DNA from: CAYZJB01 sp964602985
Lineage (GTDB): Bacteria > CLD3 > SB21
DNA length: 64,000 bases
NCBI GenBank assembly: GCA_964602985.1
Contig: CAZRTJ010000003.1
Coordinates: 167,535-231,534 of the forward strand
Reading direction: 5' to 3'
Each line of letters begins with the position of its first letter. Position 1 is the stretch's first letter. Positions 7,612-15,857 of this stretch are shown here, piece by piece. The position numbers were made by a program, and so were the translations under genes. Under the pieces are notes generated by a model, which ran no database searches, was not told the DNA's origin, and saw nothing but the letters and a program-made list of their open reading frames with translations.

Positions 7612-8175
7612 TTATTTGGACACGCGCTCGAGGTACTCGCCGGTTCGCGTATCGACCTTCACAGTATCACCGTCCTTGATGAAGAGCGGCACATTGACGC
7701 TGGCTCCGGTCTCCAGCACGGCGGGTTTGGTGCCGCCGGTCACCGTATCGCCGCGGATCCCGGGCGCAGTCTCCGTCACCGCCAGTTCCACCGTGATCGG
7801 TAACTCGATCGATACGACATTGCCTTCGTAGAAGAGAATCCGGGGCGCAACCCCTTCCTTCAGGAAATTTGCGGCGTCCCCGATCACCTCGGCCGGTATG
7901 CCCACCTGTTCGTAGGTTTCCCTGTCCATGAAGTGCATCATCTCGCCGTCGGAGTACAGAAACTGCATTTCCTTGCTTTCCGTGCGGGCTTCCTCGATGT
8001 CATCGTTCGAACGAAAGGTTTTCTCGATCACCCGTCCGGTGCGGACATTTTTTAATTTGCATATCGTCATCGCGCGCCAGTTCCCGGGAGTGCGATGGGT
8101 AAATTCCGTGATAATGAACAAATTGCCGTCCATCAGAATGGTCATGCCGGTTCGAAAATCAGAAACAGAAGCCAT
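7612..8175 (-). CDS. efp: Translation elongation factor P
   Basis: 187 residues, the usual EF-P size, with all three beta-barrel domains and the C-terminal signature (VNVPLFIKDGDTVKVDTRTGEYL). EF-P relieves ribosome stalling at polyproline. The start is ATG 8175; the frame is open further upstream, but the extra 74 residues do not look like EF-P and would cross the promoter at 8231-8259. The domain I tip reads HRTPGNWRA (Asn32) where most EF-Ps have Lys or Arg to be modified. From memory, Chlorobi-type EF-Ps carry a similar HRTPGN-RA tip. No modification enzyme gene (epmA, earP, ymfI) is in the window. Confidence 0.95.
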   Translation of the reverse strand: MASVSDFRTGMTILMDGNLFIITEFTHRTPGNWRAMTICKLKNVRTGRVIEKTFRSNDDIEEARTESKEMQFLYSDGEMMHFMDRETYEQVGIPAEVIGDAANFLKEGVAPRILFYEGNVVSIELPITVELAVTETAPGIRGDTVTGGTKPAVLETGASVNVPLFIKDGDTVKVDTRTGEYLERVSK

Positions 8176-8230
8176 GAGAAAGAGGTCTTTCCAAAGTAAA
8201 GTGATATCAACGTTGAATTTTGACGGGGTC

Positions 8231-8259
8231 AAAGTAAAGATTGTCCATACGAAAGTCAA
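8231..8259 (-). promoter_or_regulatory. Promoter for efp-accB
   Basis: Minus strand TTGACT (8259-8254), 17 bases, TACTTT (8236-8231) followed by G. It leaves a leader of about 50 bases before the efp ATG. The 240-base gap 8176-8415 holds this promoter and otherwise nothing I can identify. Confidence 0.6.
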
Positions 8260-8415
8260 GCAACGTCCGGGCACGTCCGGGTCGGTGTCAACGCAAAATA
8301 GAAATGTCCGATTGATCTGGGTGCGAACGAAAACTTGCGGACGATCGTCTGCCGGAGGGAGAACCGTGTGCACGAAGTCAGCCAGGAATCTCCTCACATG
8401 GTGGTGGGCTGTGGA

Positions 8416-9456
8416 TTATTTCAGCGAAACGATATTGTAGATTTCGATCGGTGCGGTCTTATTCTTGACTTCCACCTCTCCCAAACGGGAAGCAACGACC
8501 CGGTCGGCGATTCTCTCATAACTATGTCGCGAGACCACAATCTGTCCGCCCTTGGCCACACCTTCCAGTCTCGAGGCCGTATTCACCACATCGCCGATCA
8601 CCGTGAAATCGAACCGCCGGAGCGACCGCGAACCGACATTGCCCGCGACGACCGGTCCGCTGTTGATACCAACCGCCACGTCGGGCGCGGGTCCTGCGCC
8701 GGCACCGGCAGAACCCAGCGCCTCCCGCAGTTTGACCGCTGCCTTCACCGCGCGCCAAAGATGACCCTCGCCGCGGAAAACTGCCATCACGGCATCCCCG
8801 ATGAACTTGTCCACATCTCCGTCATTCACAATAATCGCTTTGATCACGACGTCAAAGTAATCGTTCAACATCCGCACCACCGTGTCGGGTTCCTGTCGCT
8901 CGGCGATTCCTGTGAAACCGCGAATGTCGACAAAAACCACAGTCGCATCCACCAATTCATTGTGCAACAGGTCCTTTTCAAAAGCCTCACGCGTAAGGTA
9001 CTGCAAAATGTTACGGTCGACATACATCTTCAGCAGTGCATTTTCCTTAATCGATCGAACCGTTGTTCGCAGCTGTGAGACGAACTTGACCGTCTTTTCA
9101 ATGGTAATCTGCAAGTCATCGAAATCGATCGGCTTCGTGACAAAGTCAAATGCGCCGTTGTTCATGGCCGTTCGCACATTCGCCATGTCTCCATAGGCCG
9201 AAATCACGATGGTGCGGGCGATGGGATTCAGAATGTTCAGATGAACCAGCAGCGTGAGGCCGTCCATCTCCGGCATATTGATGTCCGTGAGGACGATGTC
9301 ACAGTCCGGATGTGTTTCCAGATGCGCAAGCGCGACCCGGCCATTGGCCGCGTACGCAAATTCCCACTCTCCGGATTGGACCTGCCTGCGAAATCGCTGC
9401 CGAATCAAGACGTCCAGATCCGGCTCATCATCCACGATTAGAATCTTGACCGCCAT
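8416..9456 (-). CDS. Response regulator-class III nucleotide cyclase fusion
   Basis: Residues 1-125 form a CheY-like receiver: acidic pair DDE at 9-11, phospho-acceptor Asp58 (VLTDINMP) and the conserved Lys in FDFVTKPID. A linker leads to a class III cyclase catalytic domain (about 165-340). Metal-binding Asps lie in VDIRGFTG and VDKFIGDAVMAVF, the substrate-selecting Lys and Asp are in KFIGD and VIGDVVN, and the transition-state Asn/Arg are in VNTASRLE. The Lys/Asp pair points to ATP, hence cAMP, as product. GGGAGGGC before the ATG is a good ribosome-binding site. The gene lies 38 bases after a sensor kinase (9495-11474) and is very probably its output: phosphorelay-controlled cAMP synthesis. 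No Crp-like receptor is in the window. Confidence 0.92.
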   Translation of the reverse strand: MAVKILIVDDEPDLDVLIRQRFRRQVQSGEWEFAYAANGRVALAHLETHPDCDIVLTDINMPEMDGLTLLVHLNILNPIARTIVISAYGDMANVRTAMNNGAFDFVTKPIDFDDLQITIEKTVKFVSQLRTTVRSIKENALLKMYVDRNILQYLTREAFEKDLLHNELVDATVVFVDIRGFTGIAERQEPDTVVRMLNDYFDVVIKAIIVNDGDVDKFIGDAVMAVFRGEGHLWRAVKAAVKLREALGSAGAGAGPAPDVAVGINSGPVVAGNVGSRSLRRFDFTVIGDVVNTASRLEGVAKGGQIVVSRHSYERIADRVVASRLGEVEVKNKTAPIEIYNIVSLK

Positions 9457-9494
9457 GATGCCCTCCCTATCGATTCATGATCAACGCGACCTCT

Positions 9495-11474
9495 TTACAT
9501 CCCGTTTAACGGCTTGTCCTGCTTTGGTAACGTGATTCGAACCTCCGTAGACTCCCCTTCCCTACTGGAAATGTCGAAAGTCCCGTCGTGTTCCTTCACA
9601 ATGATATCGTAACTGATCGAGAGGCCCAACCCTGTACCCTCTCCCGGGGGCTTGGTCGTAAAAAAAGGATGCAGGACCCGCTCGATGACTGCATCCGAGA
9701 CTCCGATCCCATTGTCTCGCAGTGTCATTTCGAATCGACTTCCGAGATTGCGCGTGCGGACCCATAACTCCGGAAAGTAACCAGAGGGAGCCGATTTTCT
9801 CTTTTCATCGACTGCGTAACAGGCATTGTTCATCAGGTTGATCAGCACCCGACAGATGTCCTGAGAAATCACTTCCACCTCGCCAATCCCGTCGTCCAAC
9901 TGTTTGGTGATGGCGGCGGCAAACCCCTCATGCCGGGCGCGGTACGAGTGGTACGCCAGGTCAACGTATTGCGCGACCAGAAGATTGATGTCCGTTGCCG
10001 ATTTGGATGCCGGACCCGTCCGTGCATGCAGGAGCATGTTCTTCACAATGGCATCGGCACGCTCACCGTGTTCCCTGATCTTCGACAAATTAGACTCGAT
10101 GGTCGTCAAGAGTTCTGCGGACGGCCCTTCGAGCCCCCGACCCAAGCGCTGTTTGAATTCCTCGAGAAGTTCGACGGTAAGACTGGAAAAATTATCCACA
10201 AAGTTGAGGGGATTCTTGATCTCATGAGCAATTCCAGCGGCAAGCTGGCCCAAAGACGCCATCCTCTCCGCGCGCAACGATTGCGTTTGGGCTTCTGCGA
10301 GTTTGGCACGCAGTTCCGATTCAACAAGACGCGCTCTCTGCTGCATGCGGAAAATGCGAACGTTGGCATACTTGCGCTCGAGAATGTATCCGATGAGGAC
10401 GACGAAAACCAAAACGCTCCATTTGAACAACATGAACGAGTACGGCAGGATCCGAAACCAGACAAGCACATCGTGCACTCCGGCCAGCCCAATCACGGCA
10501 ATGGCCAGAAGAAATTCCCGAGATCGGTACTGACGTTGGTAATACAGAATTCCGATCATCGTAAAAACGGTAAGGATCGACAGGATCAGCAGGCCGTGAA
10601 AGGGCCGAAGAAACCACGTAATGTGCACGGCCCCCGCTAACAGGAGAACTGCCGTCATGAGTACGTAGGCTGAATGCATGAGCCAGAGGACCATGAATCC
10701 AATCTTCCACCGTCCGCTGGCGTTATGCTGCAGAAACAATGTGAACGCCACGGGAATGAGAAACAGCGACAACACTTCGATGTGGTAACACGCCGAGGTC
10801 CATTGCGGAAACAACAACGTCCACAAATCTGCCGGCACCAGAACATAAACCCCACAGACCACCGAAAACATTCCAAAGGAGAGATAATTACGCCCGACTC
10901 GCTCCGTCGCAAAGATGAACACCGCGAATAAGCCCACCAGAGCCAGAAAAAAACCCACGATCACCTCAGGCAGACTCTCACGGAGAATCTTCAGGTGAAA
11001 CGCTTCGTGCTCTCCAAATCGGATGGAGCGGCGCGGACCGATCTTGTCCGACCGATTAGAAAATACCCGAATATAAATGTGACTTCCTCTTACATCGGAC
11101 GGCAGAGGGATCACATGCGGACGATATCCGACAAAAGCATGGGAGGCCCCCTCTTGAGGAAAGGTCCCATACCGGCGGACGATCTGAGAGTCGACGTACA
11201 CTTCAAATGCATCATGTATGTCGGCAATGTACAGGGCCGGGTCCCGGAAATCCCCGTGCGGACGCGGAAAGCGTAAAATCAGCCAGTCGCCTTGACGCTC
11301 ACTCTGCAAACGCTTCATGGAAATTGTTTTCCATCGCGCATCAGGTATCTCCGTCCAACGAGGAGCATTCTGCGCGTCAAAAGACACGTCCCCCCACACC
11401 GCTTCCACACTGCGAACAACGATTCCTTCGGATGGACTCTGGAAGAAGAGCAAAACGAACAGCGCTGACTGCAT
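9495..11474 (-). CDS. 7TMR-DISM-type sensor histidine kinase
   Basis: 659 residues from ATG 11474. This start is preferred to the upstream TTG 11540 because a promoter (11505-11533) lies between the two, and because it puts a signal-like segment (MQSALFVLLFF) at the N-terminus. The periplasmic part (about 20-165) has the look of a 7TMR-DISMED2 jelly-roll, a possible carbohydrate sensor, followed by about seven membrane spans (about 175-380). A coiled coil with LVESELRAKLAEAQ leads to the H-box LAAGIAHEIKNPLNFV. N-box NLMNNACYAVDE, G1 DNGIGVS, F-box HPFFTTKPPGEG and G2 GTGLGLSIS are all present. The partner is the receiver-cyclase encoded immediately downstream. Confidence 0.9.
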   Translation of the reverse strand: MQSALFVLLFFQSPSEGIVVRSVEAVWGDVSFDAQNAPRWTEIPDARWKTISMKRLQSERQGDWLILRFPRPHGDFRDPALYIADIHDAFEVYVDSQIVRRYGTFPQEGASHAFVGYRPHVIPLPSDVRGSHIYIRVFSNRSDKIGPRRSIRFGEHEAFHLKILRESLPEVIVGFFLALVGLFAVFIFATERVGRNYLSFGMFSVVCGVYVLVPADLWTLLFPQWTSACYHIEVLSLFLIPVAFTLFLQHNASGRWKIGFMVLWLMHSAYVLMTAVLLLAGAVHITWFLRPFHGLLILSILTVFTMIGILYYQRQYRSREFLLAIAVIGLAGVHDVLVWFRILPYSFMLFKWSVLVFVVLIGYILERKYANVRIFRMQQRARLVESELRAKLAEAQTQSLRAERMASLGQLAAGIAHEIKNPLNFVDNFSSLTVELLEEFKQRLGRGLEGPSAELLTTIESNLSKIREHGERADAIVKNMLLHARTGPASKSATDINLLVAQYVDLAYHSYRARHEGFAAAITKQLDDGIGEVEVISQDICRVLINLMNNACYAVDEKRKSAPSGYFPELWVRTRNLGSRFEMTLRDNGIGVSDAVIERVLHPFFTTKPPGEGTGLGLSISYDIIVKEHDGTFDISSREGESTEVRITLPKQDKPLNGM

Positions 11475-11504
11475 ACGATGGGCAACTCCGTCTCGGAGTG
11501 AAAC

Positions 11505-11533
11505 AAGGTAAAGCCAATTGATCGCGGATGCAA
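11505..11533 (-). promoter_or_regulatory. Promoter for the kinase-cyclase pair
   Basis: Minus strand TTGCAT (11533-11528), 17 bases, TACCTT (11510-11505) followed by G. Transcription would begin near 11498, 24 bases before ATG 11474. Confidence 0.5.
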
Positions 11534-11553
11534 TCGACAATTGCCGGTTCCTA

Positions 11554-11582
11554 TTGACACTCTACCCATCGCCGTCTATTTT
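11554..11582 (+). promoter_or_regulatory. Promoter for asd
   Basis: Perfect TTGACA at 11554-11559, a 17-base spacer, and TATTTT at 11577-11582 followed by G. It lies 26 bases before the asd ATG, giving a very short leader. Confidence 0.7.
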
Positions 11583-11608
11583 GCAAATGAACTTTCAGAA
11601 GGATCCGA

Positions 11609-12658
11609 ATGAGCAAAATCCCTGTCACCATCCTCGGCGCGACCGGCACGGTCGGTCAGCGCCTTATCCAACTTCTGGATCAGCACCCGTTCTTTGAGAT
11701 CGCCTCGCTCGGCGCCTCTGAAAAGTCAGTCGGAAAACCCTACAGTGACATTGTCCAGTGGAAGCTGGACACCCCCATTCCCCGGGCGATTGCAAGCATG
11801 GTCGTCGCCGAATGCCGTCCCGGTATCGAAGGCCGCGTCGCCTTTTCCGGCCTCGATTCAGCGGTTGCCGGAACCATCGAAGCGGAATTTGCGAAGTCGG
11901 GTTACGCTGTCGTCAGCAACGCCAAAAACTACCGAATGGAGGCCGATGTCCCGCTGATCTATCCCGAAATCAATCCCGACCATTTGAAATTGATTCCCCT
12001 GCAGAAGCAAAATCGGACATGGTCCGGCTGCATCGTCACCAATTCCAATTGCTCCCTCATGGCGTTTCTTCCCGTGCTTCATGTGCTCGATCGGTCGTTC
12101 GGAGTCAGCGAAATGTCCGTCGTCACCCTTCAAGCCATCTCGGGAGCCGGATATCCCGGCGTGGCATCTCTGGACATCGTCGGAAACGTCGTGCCCTTCA
12201 TCAAAGACGAGGAAGAAAAAATTGAAACCGAGCCGCTGAAGATCCTCGGCCACCTGGAGAACGACCGTGTCGTGCCGTCTCCGATCCGCATCACGGCGTC
12301 GGTAAATCGCGTACCCGTCGTGGATGGACACCTGGCCAGCCTGTCGGTTCGTCTGAAGAGCAAACCTTCCACCGATGAACTGATCCATCATCTCGAATCA
12401 TTCCGCGGCGTCCCACAGGACTTGGAGCTGCCGCTGGCGCCGAAGCAACCGATCCACGTCCATCGCGATCCGTCCCGCCCCCAGCCGCGGCTCGATGTCG
12501 GGCTGGACAAAGGCATGGCGGTTTCCGTCGGTCGAATCCGTCCGTGCAATGTCATGGACTACAAAATGACCTGTCTGGTTCACAACACGATTCGCGGTGC
12601 CGCCGGAGCCGCCGTACTGAATGCAGAGCTGATGAAGGCACAGGGATGGATTCAATGA
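11609..12658 (+). CDS. asd: Aspartate-semialdehyde dehydrogenase
   Basis: 349 residues. An N-terminal NADP-binding fold begins with ILGATGTVGQRL, the catalytic cysteine is in VTNSNCSLMA (about residue 149), and the substrate-site region SGAGYPG follows. The overall layout (GYPGVASLDIVGNVVPFI and VNRVPVVDGH) fits the archaeal/fungal-type branch rather than the short enterobacterial type. It reduces aspartyl phosphate to the semialdehyde for Lys/DAP, Thr and Met synthesis. AGAAGG lies eight bases before the ATG. It is a single-gene transcript with a strong promoter and no other amino-acid gene beside it. Confidence 0.95.
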   Translation: MSKIPVTILGATGTVGQRLIQLLDQHPFFEIASLGASEKSVGKPYSDIVQWKLDTPIPRAIASMVVAECRPGIEGRVAFSGLDSAVAGTIEAEFAKSGYAVVSNAKNYRMEADVPLIYPEINPDHLKLIPLQKQNRTWSGCIVTNSNCSLMAFLPVLHVLDRSFGVSEMSVVTLQAISGAGYPGVASLDIVGNVVPFIKDEEEKIETEPLKILGHLENDRVVPSPIRITASVNRVPVVDGHLASLSVRLKSKPSTDELIHHLESFRGVPQDLELPLAPKQPIHVHRDPSRPQPRLDVGLDKGMAVSVGRIRPCNVMDYKMTCLVHNTIRGAAGAAVLNAELMKAQGWIQ

Positions 12659-12686
12659 ACCGGGTTGATGAGCGTCCAAGGAAACC

Positions 12687-12715
12687 TTGTTTGTCTGACC
12701 GCAATTCGCTACTCT
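12687..12715 (+). promoter_or_regulatory. Possible promoter for the 131-aa secreted protein
   Basis: TTGTTT at 12687-12692, 17 bases, TACTCT at 12710-12715; 25 bases before the ATG at 12741. The -10 is weaker than at other sites in this window. Confidence 0.35.
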
Positions 12716-12740
12716 CCATCACCACGATACGGAGGAAACC

Positions 12741-13136
12741 ATGAATATTCTAATCGCAGGGATTTTGTTATTTGTCGGATCGGCGGCCGCGCAGGATTTA
12801 TCCAAACTGGACGGAAACACGGCGACGTCCACGATCGAAAAAGTTTCTACGGAACGAGACGCTCAGTTTGCAAAAGAACGGGAAGCGCAGTTGGCCGGAC
12901 TTCAGAAAGACGGAGTACAGATCATCAAGGGCGATGTCACGCTGAATGTGGCGGCTCCGACAAAAATCGCCTTCGCGTGGGCAGTGACCGGCGGACAAAA
13001 AGCCGACAAATCCCGCGTCGACCGAAAACCGTTTGTCATCACCCTGTACCCGGCCAAGGATGCCACCGGCAAAGAGGTTGCGCAGAAATGGGAAGTGAAT
13101 TACAAAACCGGAACCGCCAAGGCCGTTGGGCAATAA
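12741..13136 (+). CDS. Small secreted hypothetical protein (131 aa)
   Basis: A Sec signal peptide is clear (MNILIAGILLFVGSAAAQ, cleavage after AAAQ or AAA), and GGAGGAAACC precedes the ATG. The mature part starts with a charged, probably helical stretch rich in Glu/Lys/Arg (residues 30-58) and ends in a strand-rich region with KWEVNYKTGTAKAVG. No family recognised. It has its own possible promoter and a strong terminator, so it is a complete transcription unit exporting a protein of about 113 residues to the periplasm or beyond. Confidence 0.8.
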   Translation: MNILIAGILLFVGSAAAQDLSKLDGNTATSTIEKVSTERDAQFAKEREAQLAGLQKDGVQIIKGDVTLNVAAPTKIAFAWAVTGGQKADKSRVDRKPFVITLYPAKDATGKEVAQKWEVNYKTGTAKAVGQ

Positions 13137-13159
13137 GTCTGCACAGACAGGTAGTCATG

Positions 13160-13185
13160 AAGCCGCTCTCACGCGGCTTTTTTTA
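13160..13185 (+). terminator. Intrinsic terminator after the 131-aa gene
   Basis: AAGCCGC pairs with GCGGCTT over a six-base loop, followed by seven T residues in a row. Its tail overlaps the stop of the convergent acid phosphatase gene. Confidence 0.9.
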
Positions 13186-13944
13186 TTCCCTGCGCAGGCG
13201 GGATTTCCGAATACGATTTTTCTCTCCCGCAGGCAGGGAATATCGGTACTCCAGCAGCGCTCCTTCCCAATCCCCGTAGCCGGGATTCGGAAGAACAATA
13301 AATCGCGAACCGAATTCCGAGCGCAGACTGTCCGTCACGGTGAACCGATCCGCCACATTCTTGTTTTCAAACACGTCCGAGAAGTCGTTCAGATTGTCTC
13401 CCACTAGCGCGACGATCCGATATTTTTCGCGAACGATTTCTCGTCGGTCCTCTTTCCTCGACCCGGGTGTCTTGAGCAAGACATGGTCTACCCATGCCTG
13501 CGGAAATTTCAGATCGCGCAGGTTTCTTAATGTGGCGTCCTTAAGTTTGTCCGCGCGATTGCTGATGTAAAAAATTGCAATACGATTCGAATCCGCCCAT
13601 TTCAGGAATTCCAGTGCACCGGGAACCGCGATGGCCCGCGCCTCCTCTACCCACGCATCCCATCCGGACGGATAGGAGGCGCCGTCGAGAATCTGTCGCG
13701 CGGCGTAAGGAGAGTTGTCCAGAACCGTTTCGTCAATGTCCAGCACGACCGCTCGCGGACGGTCTGAAGAGACTCTCAGATCCTGCTCGAATTGCCATCG
13801 GGCAAGGGCGTACGCCTGGTAGCACAGAGCGCGATATTCCGCCGCTTTCTGTTGAAACAGGATCGCCATGACGTACTGATCGTTTTCCGTCGTTTGCGCC
13901 GCACCACCCGACACCACGCAGAGCCATAACCAGAGTTGCTTCAT
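13183..13944 (-). CDS. HAD-family acid phosphatase (5'-nucleotidase, lipoprotein e(P4)-like)
   Basis: 253 residues. After a signal sequence (LWLWLCVVSGGAAQ) comes the acid phosphatase domain with motif I VVLDIDETVLDNSPY (the DxD nucleophile and acid), motif II with FYISNRADK, a conserved Lys further on, and motif IV LVGDNLNDFSD. This matches the e(P4)/OlpA-like secreted phosphatases that dephosphorylate nucleotides. There is no lipobox at the cleavage site (GGAAQ), so it is likely soluble and periplasmic. The start is supported by AGAAGG; a promoter lies at 13990-14018. Its stop lies within the T-tract of the opposing terminator. Confidence 0.88.
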   Translation of the reverse strand: MKQLWLWLCVVSGGAAQTTENDQYVMAILFQQKAAEYRALCYQAYALARWQFEQDLRVSSDRPRAVVLDIDETVLDNSPYAARQILDGASYPSGWDAWVEEARAIAVPGALEFLKWADSNRIAIFYISNRADKLKDATLRNLRDLKFPQAWVDHVLLKTPGSRKEDRREIVREKYRIVALVGDNLNDFSDVFENKNVADRFTVTDSLRSEFGSRFIVLPNPGYGDWEGALLEYRYSLPAGEKNRIRKSRLRRE

Positions 13945-13989
13945 AGAGCCTTCTGCTTTTTCTTATGCTTTTTGGATGAACACTGCGCG

Positions 13990-14018
13990 AAAGTAGAGGG
14001 TTTTGCTTCCTGGCGCAA
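13990..14018 (-). promoter_or_regulatory. Promoter for the acid phosphatase
   Basis: Minus strand TTGCGC (14018-14013), 17 bases, TACTTT (13995-13990). It lies about 46 bases before the ATG at 13944, in the gap after the LytTR regulator stop. Confidence 0.5.
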
Positions 14019-14050
14019 GGAAATTGAACGAAGATGGAACGACAGACGTT

Positions 14051-14797
14051 CTACAGATGAAAGCTCTCTCGAAACGTCTTCGCCCGATGGCGGCTGACGG
14101 AAAATTCCGCGTCGCACCCTCGCAGCCGGACCTTGAACGCACCGTTGAACCAGGGCACGATTTCCAGGACATCGTCCCGATTGATCAGAGTCGATCGGTG
14201 GATGCGAAACCACTTTTCCTTCGGCAGACGAGCTTCCAACTCGTCCAGCGTGTACCGGACGTCATGCTTGACCTGTCCGGCATGCGCAAACGTCATGCTG
14301 TGCTCGGAATCAAACCAGCTGATTTCCGAAATGGGAATCAAACGGATTTTGGATCCATGGCGGACCGGCAGTTTGTCCAAACGGATTTCGTTCTTCTGTC
14401 TCCACGTCTCCTCCATCGCCTCACGACCTTCCCGGTTCAGCGCGCCTTTGCCGCGCACTCTGCGCAGGGCGTCCTGAAGCCGCTGGCCGTCATACGGTTT
14501 CAGCAGATAATCCACTGCATTGATTTCGAATGCGCGAACGGCAAACTGATCAAACGCAGTCGAAAAAATAACCGCCGGGGTCGTTTGGAGATGACGGAGC
14601 ACGTCGAATCCCGACATTCCCGGCATCTGAATGTCCAAAATCACCACGTCGGGCCGCGTCTGCTCGATGGCAACCACCGCGTCGGCGCCATTCGCTGCCT
14701 CCGCAACCACTTCCGAATCCGGAATTTCCTGCAGCAGTCGTTTCAACTTTTCGCGGGCGAGGCGTTCGTCGTCGACAATCGCGACTCTAAGATTCAT
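14051..14797 (-). CDS. LytTR-family response regulator
   Basis: 248 residues: a receiver domain (about 1-120; DDE at 9-11, phospho-acceptor Asp55 in VILDIQMPG, Lys in DYLLKPYD) joined to a LytTR DNA-binding domain (about 145-245; IPISEISWFDSEHSM, then KWFRIHRSTLINRDDVLEIVP). It overlaps the upstream LytS-type kinase by 11 bases, which fixes the pair as a two-component system. It is the last gene of the TPR-TonB receptor-kinase-regulator operon. LytTR targets are pairs of short direct repeats; I did not find a convincing one in the operon leader. Confidence 0.93.
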   Translation of the reverse strand: MNLRVAIVDDERLAREKLKRLLQEIPDSEVVAEAANGADAVVAIEQTRPDVVILDIQMPGMSGFDVLRHLQTTPAVIFSTAFDQFAVRAFEINAVDYLLKPYDGQRLQDALRRVRGKGALNREGREAMEETWRQKNEIRLDKLPVRHGSKIRLIPISEISWFDSEHSMTFAHAGQVKHDVRYTLDELEARLPKEKWFRIHRSTLINRDDVLEIVPWFNGAFKVRLRGCDAEFSVSRHRAKTFRESFHL

Positions 14798-15857
14798 GGC
14801 GTCGGATGGCTTGTGGAAGCGTGATCGTGACCTGCATACCGTGCGGCCGGTGGGGAACCATCTCCAGCCGGGCCGAACCGCCGTACGTCTTTTCCAATCG
14901 ATCTTTCACATTCTTTAAACCAATCCCGAGGCCGGACATCGGCCCTGTCCGCGTGCCGGTGTCGATGACGTGGATCACCACATGCCCATTTTGCACCTGC
15001 GAGCGCACCGTCAGCGCGCCGCCCGACATCTCATCCGCCAATCCGTGTTTGATGGCATTTTCCACGATCGGTTGCAGGATCAAACTCGGCACGCAGAATC
15101 CGAGCGTTCCGGGGTCAGCCTCCACCGAGACTTTCAATTTCTCTTCAAACCGAACCTGCTCGATGTCAAGATACGTCCGGATAAACTTCAGTTCCTCCTC
15201 GATCGTGACCGTGTCTTTGACGACCAGGACATACCGAAAAATATCCGACAGTTTCTGAACCATCTGCTCGGCCAGATTCGGATTCACAGCAATCAACGCC
15301 GAGATGCTGTTCAGCGTGTTAAATAAAAAATGAGGGTTGACCTGAGCCCGAAGTGCGCGCAATTCCGCGTTCACGGCGGCCTCGCGCGCGGCCGTAGCCT
15401 CACGTGTCTTCTGCAGCAATTCCCGGTATAACATCACGCCGTAAATCGAGATCGCCACCAGCAAGGTCACAATCAAGCCGATGAAGAATTGAAGGTACAC
15501 GGATCGCCAATTGCCAAAAAAATCGAGACCGAGAACCCACCCGGAAAAGGTCAAAGAAAGATACGTGCCCACAATTCCTGCCAGGGCAAAGACGCACATG
15601 GCAATGGCGACCGTCTTGAACGACGTCGGCGTACCGCGCGGAATCAGACGCGCAACAAGCCAGGGCGCCAGTTCGCCGGGCACCACCCGCATGACCACGC
15701 CGAAAATGGCCGCGACCACGAGCGAATACCCATAGGCCGTCCATGTCCAGTCTTTCACGTAAAAAGAACCGAAAAGAAACGCCGCCGCCAGCGTGATCAA
15801 TGTCATCACGACGAATTCCCGGACCCAGCGAATGGGTTTTGTGCAGGGCTGTATCAT
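14787..15857 (-). CDS. LytS/YehU-type sensor histidine kinase
   Basis: 356 residues with about four membrane spans in the first 150, a short coiled coil, and the His_kinase-type core: phospho-acceptor His in QVNPHFLFNTLNSISALI, the N-box PIVENAIKHGL, and a C-terminal ATPase fold ending GIGLKNVKDRLEKTYGG. The ATG overlaps the stop of the TonB-dependent receptor (ATGA), and the 3' end overlaps the regulator by 11 bases. Receptor, kinase and regulator are thus translated in series. Nothing marks a large external sensor, so the signal is probably membrane-linked. Confidence 0.93.
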   Translation of the reverse strand: MIQPCTKPIRWVREFVVMTLITLAAAFLFGSFYVKDWTWTAYGYSLVVAAIFGVVMRVVPGELAPWLVARLIPRGTPTSFKTVAIAMCVFALAGIVGTYLSLTFSGWVLGLDFFGNWRSVYLQFFIGLIVTLLVAISIYGVMLYRELLQKTREATAAREAAVNAELRALRAQVNPHFLFNTLNSISALIAVNPNLAEQMVQKLSDIFRYVLVVKDTVTIEEELKFIRTYLDIEQVRFEEKLKVSVEADPGTLGFCVPSLILQPIVENAIKHGLADEMSGGALTVRSQVQNGHVVIHVIDTGTRTGPMSGLGIGLKNVKDRLEKTYGGSARLEMVPHRPHGMQVTITLPQAIRRHES

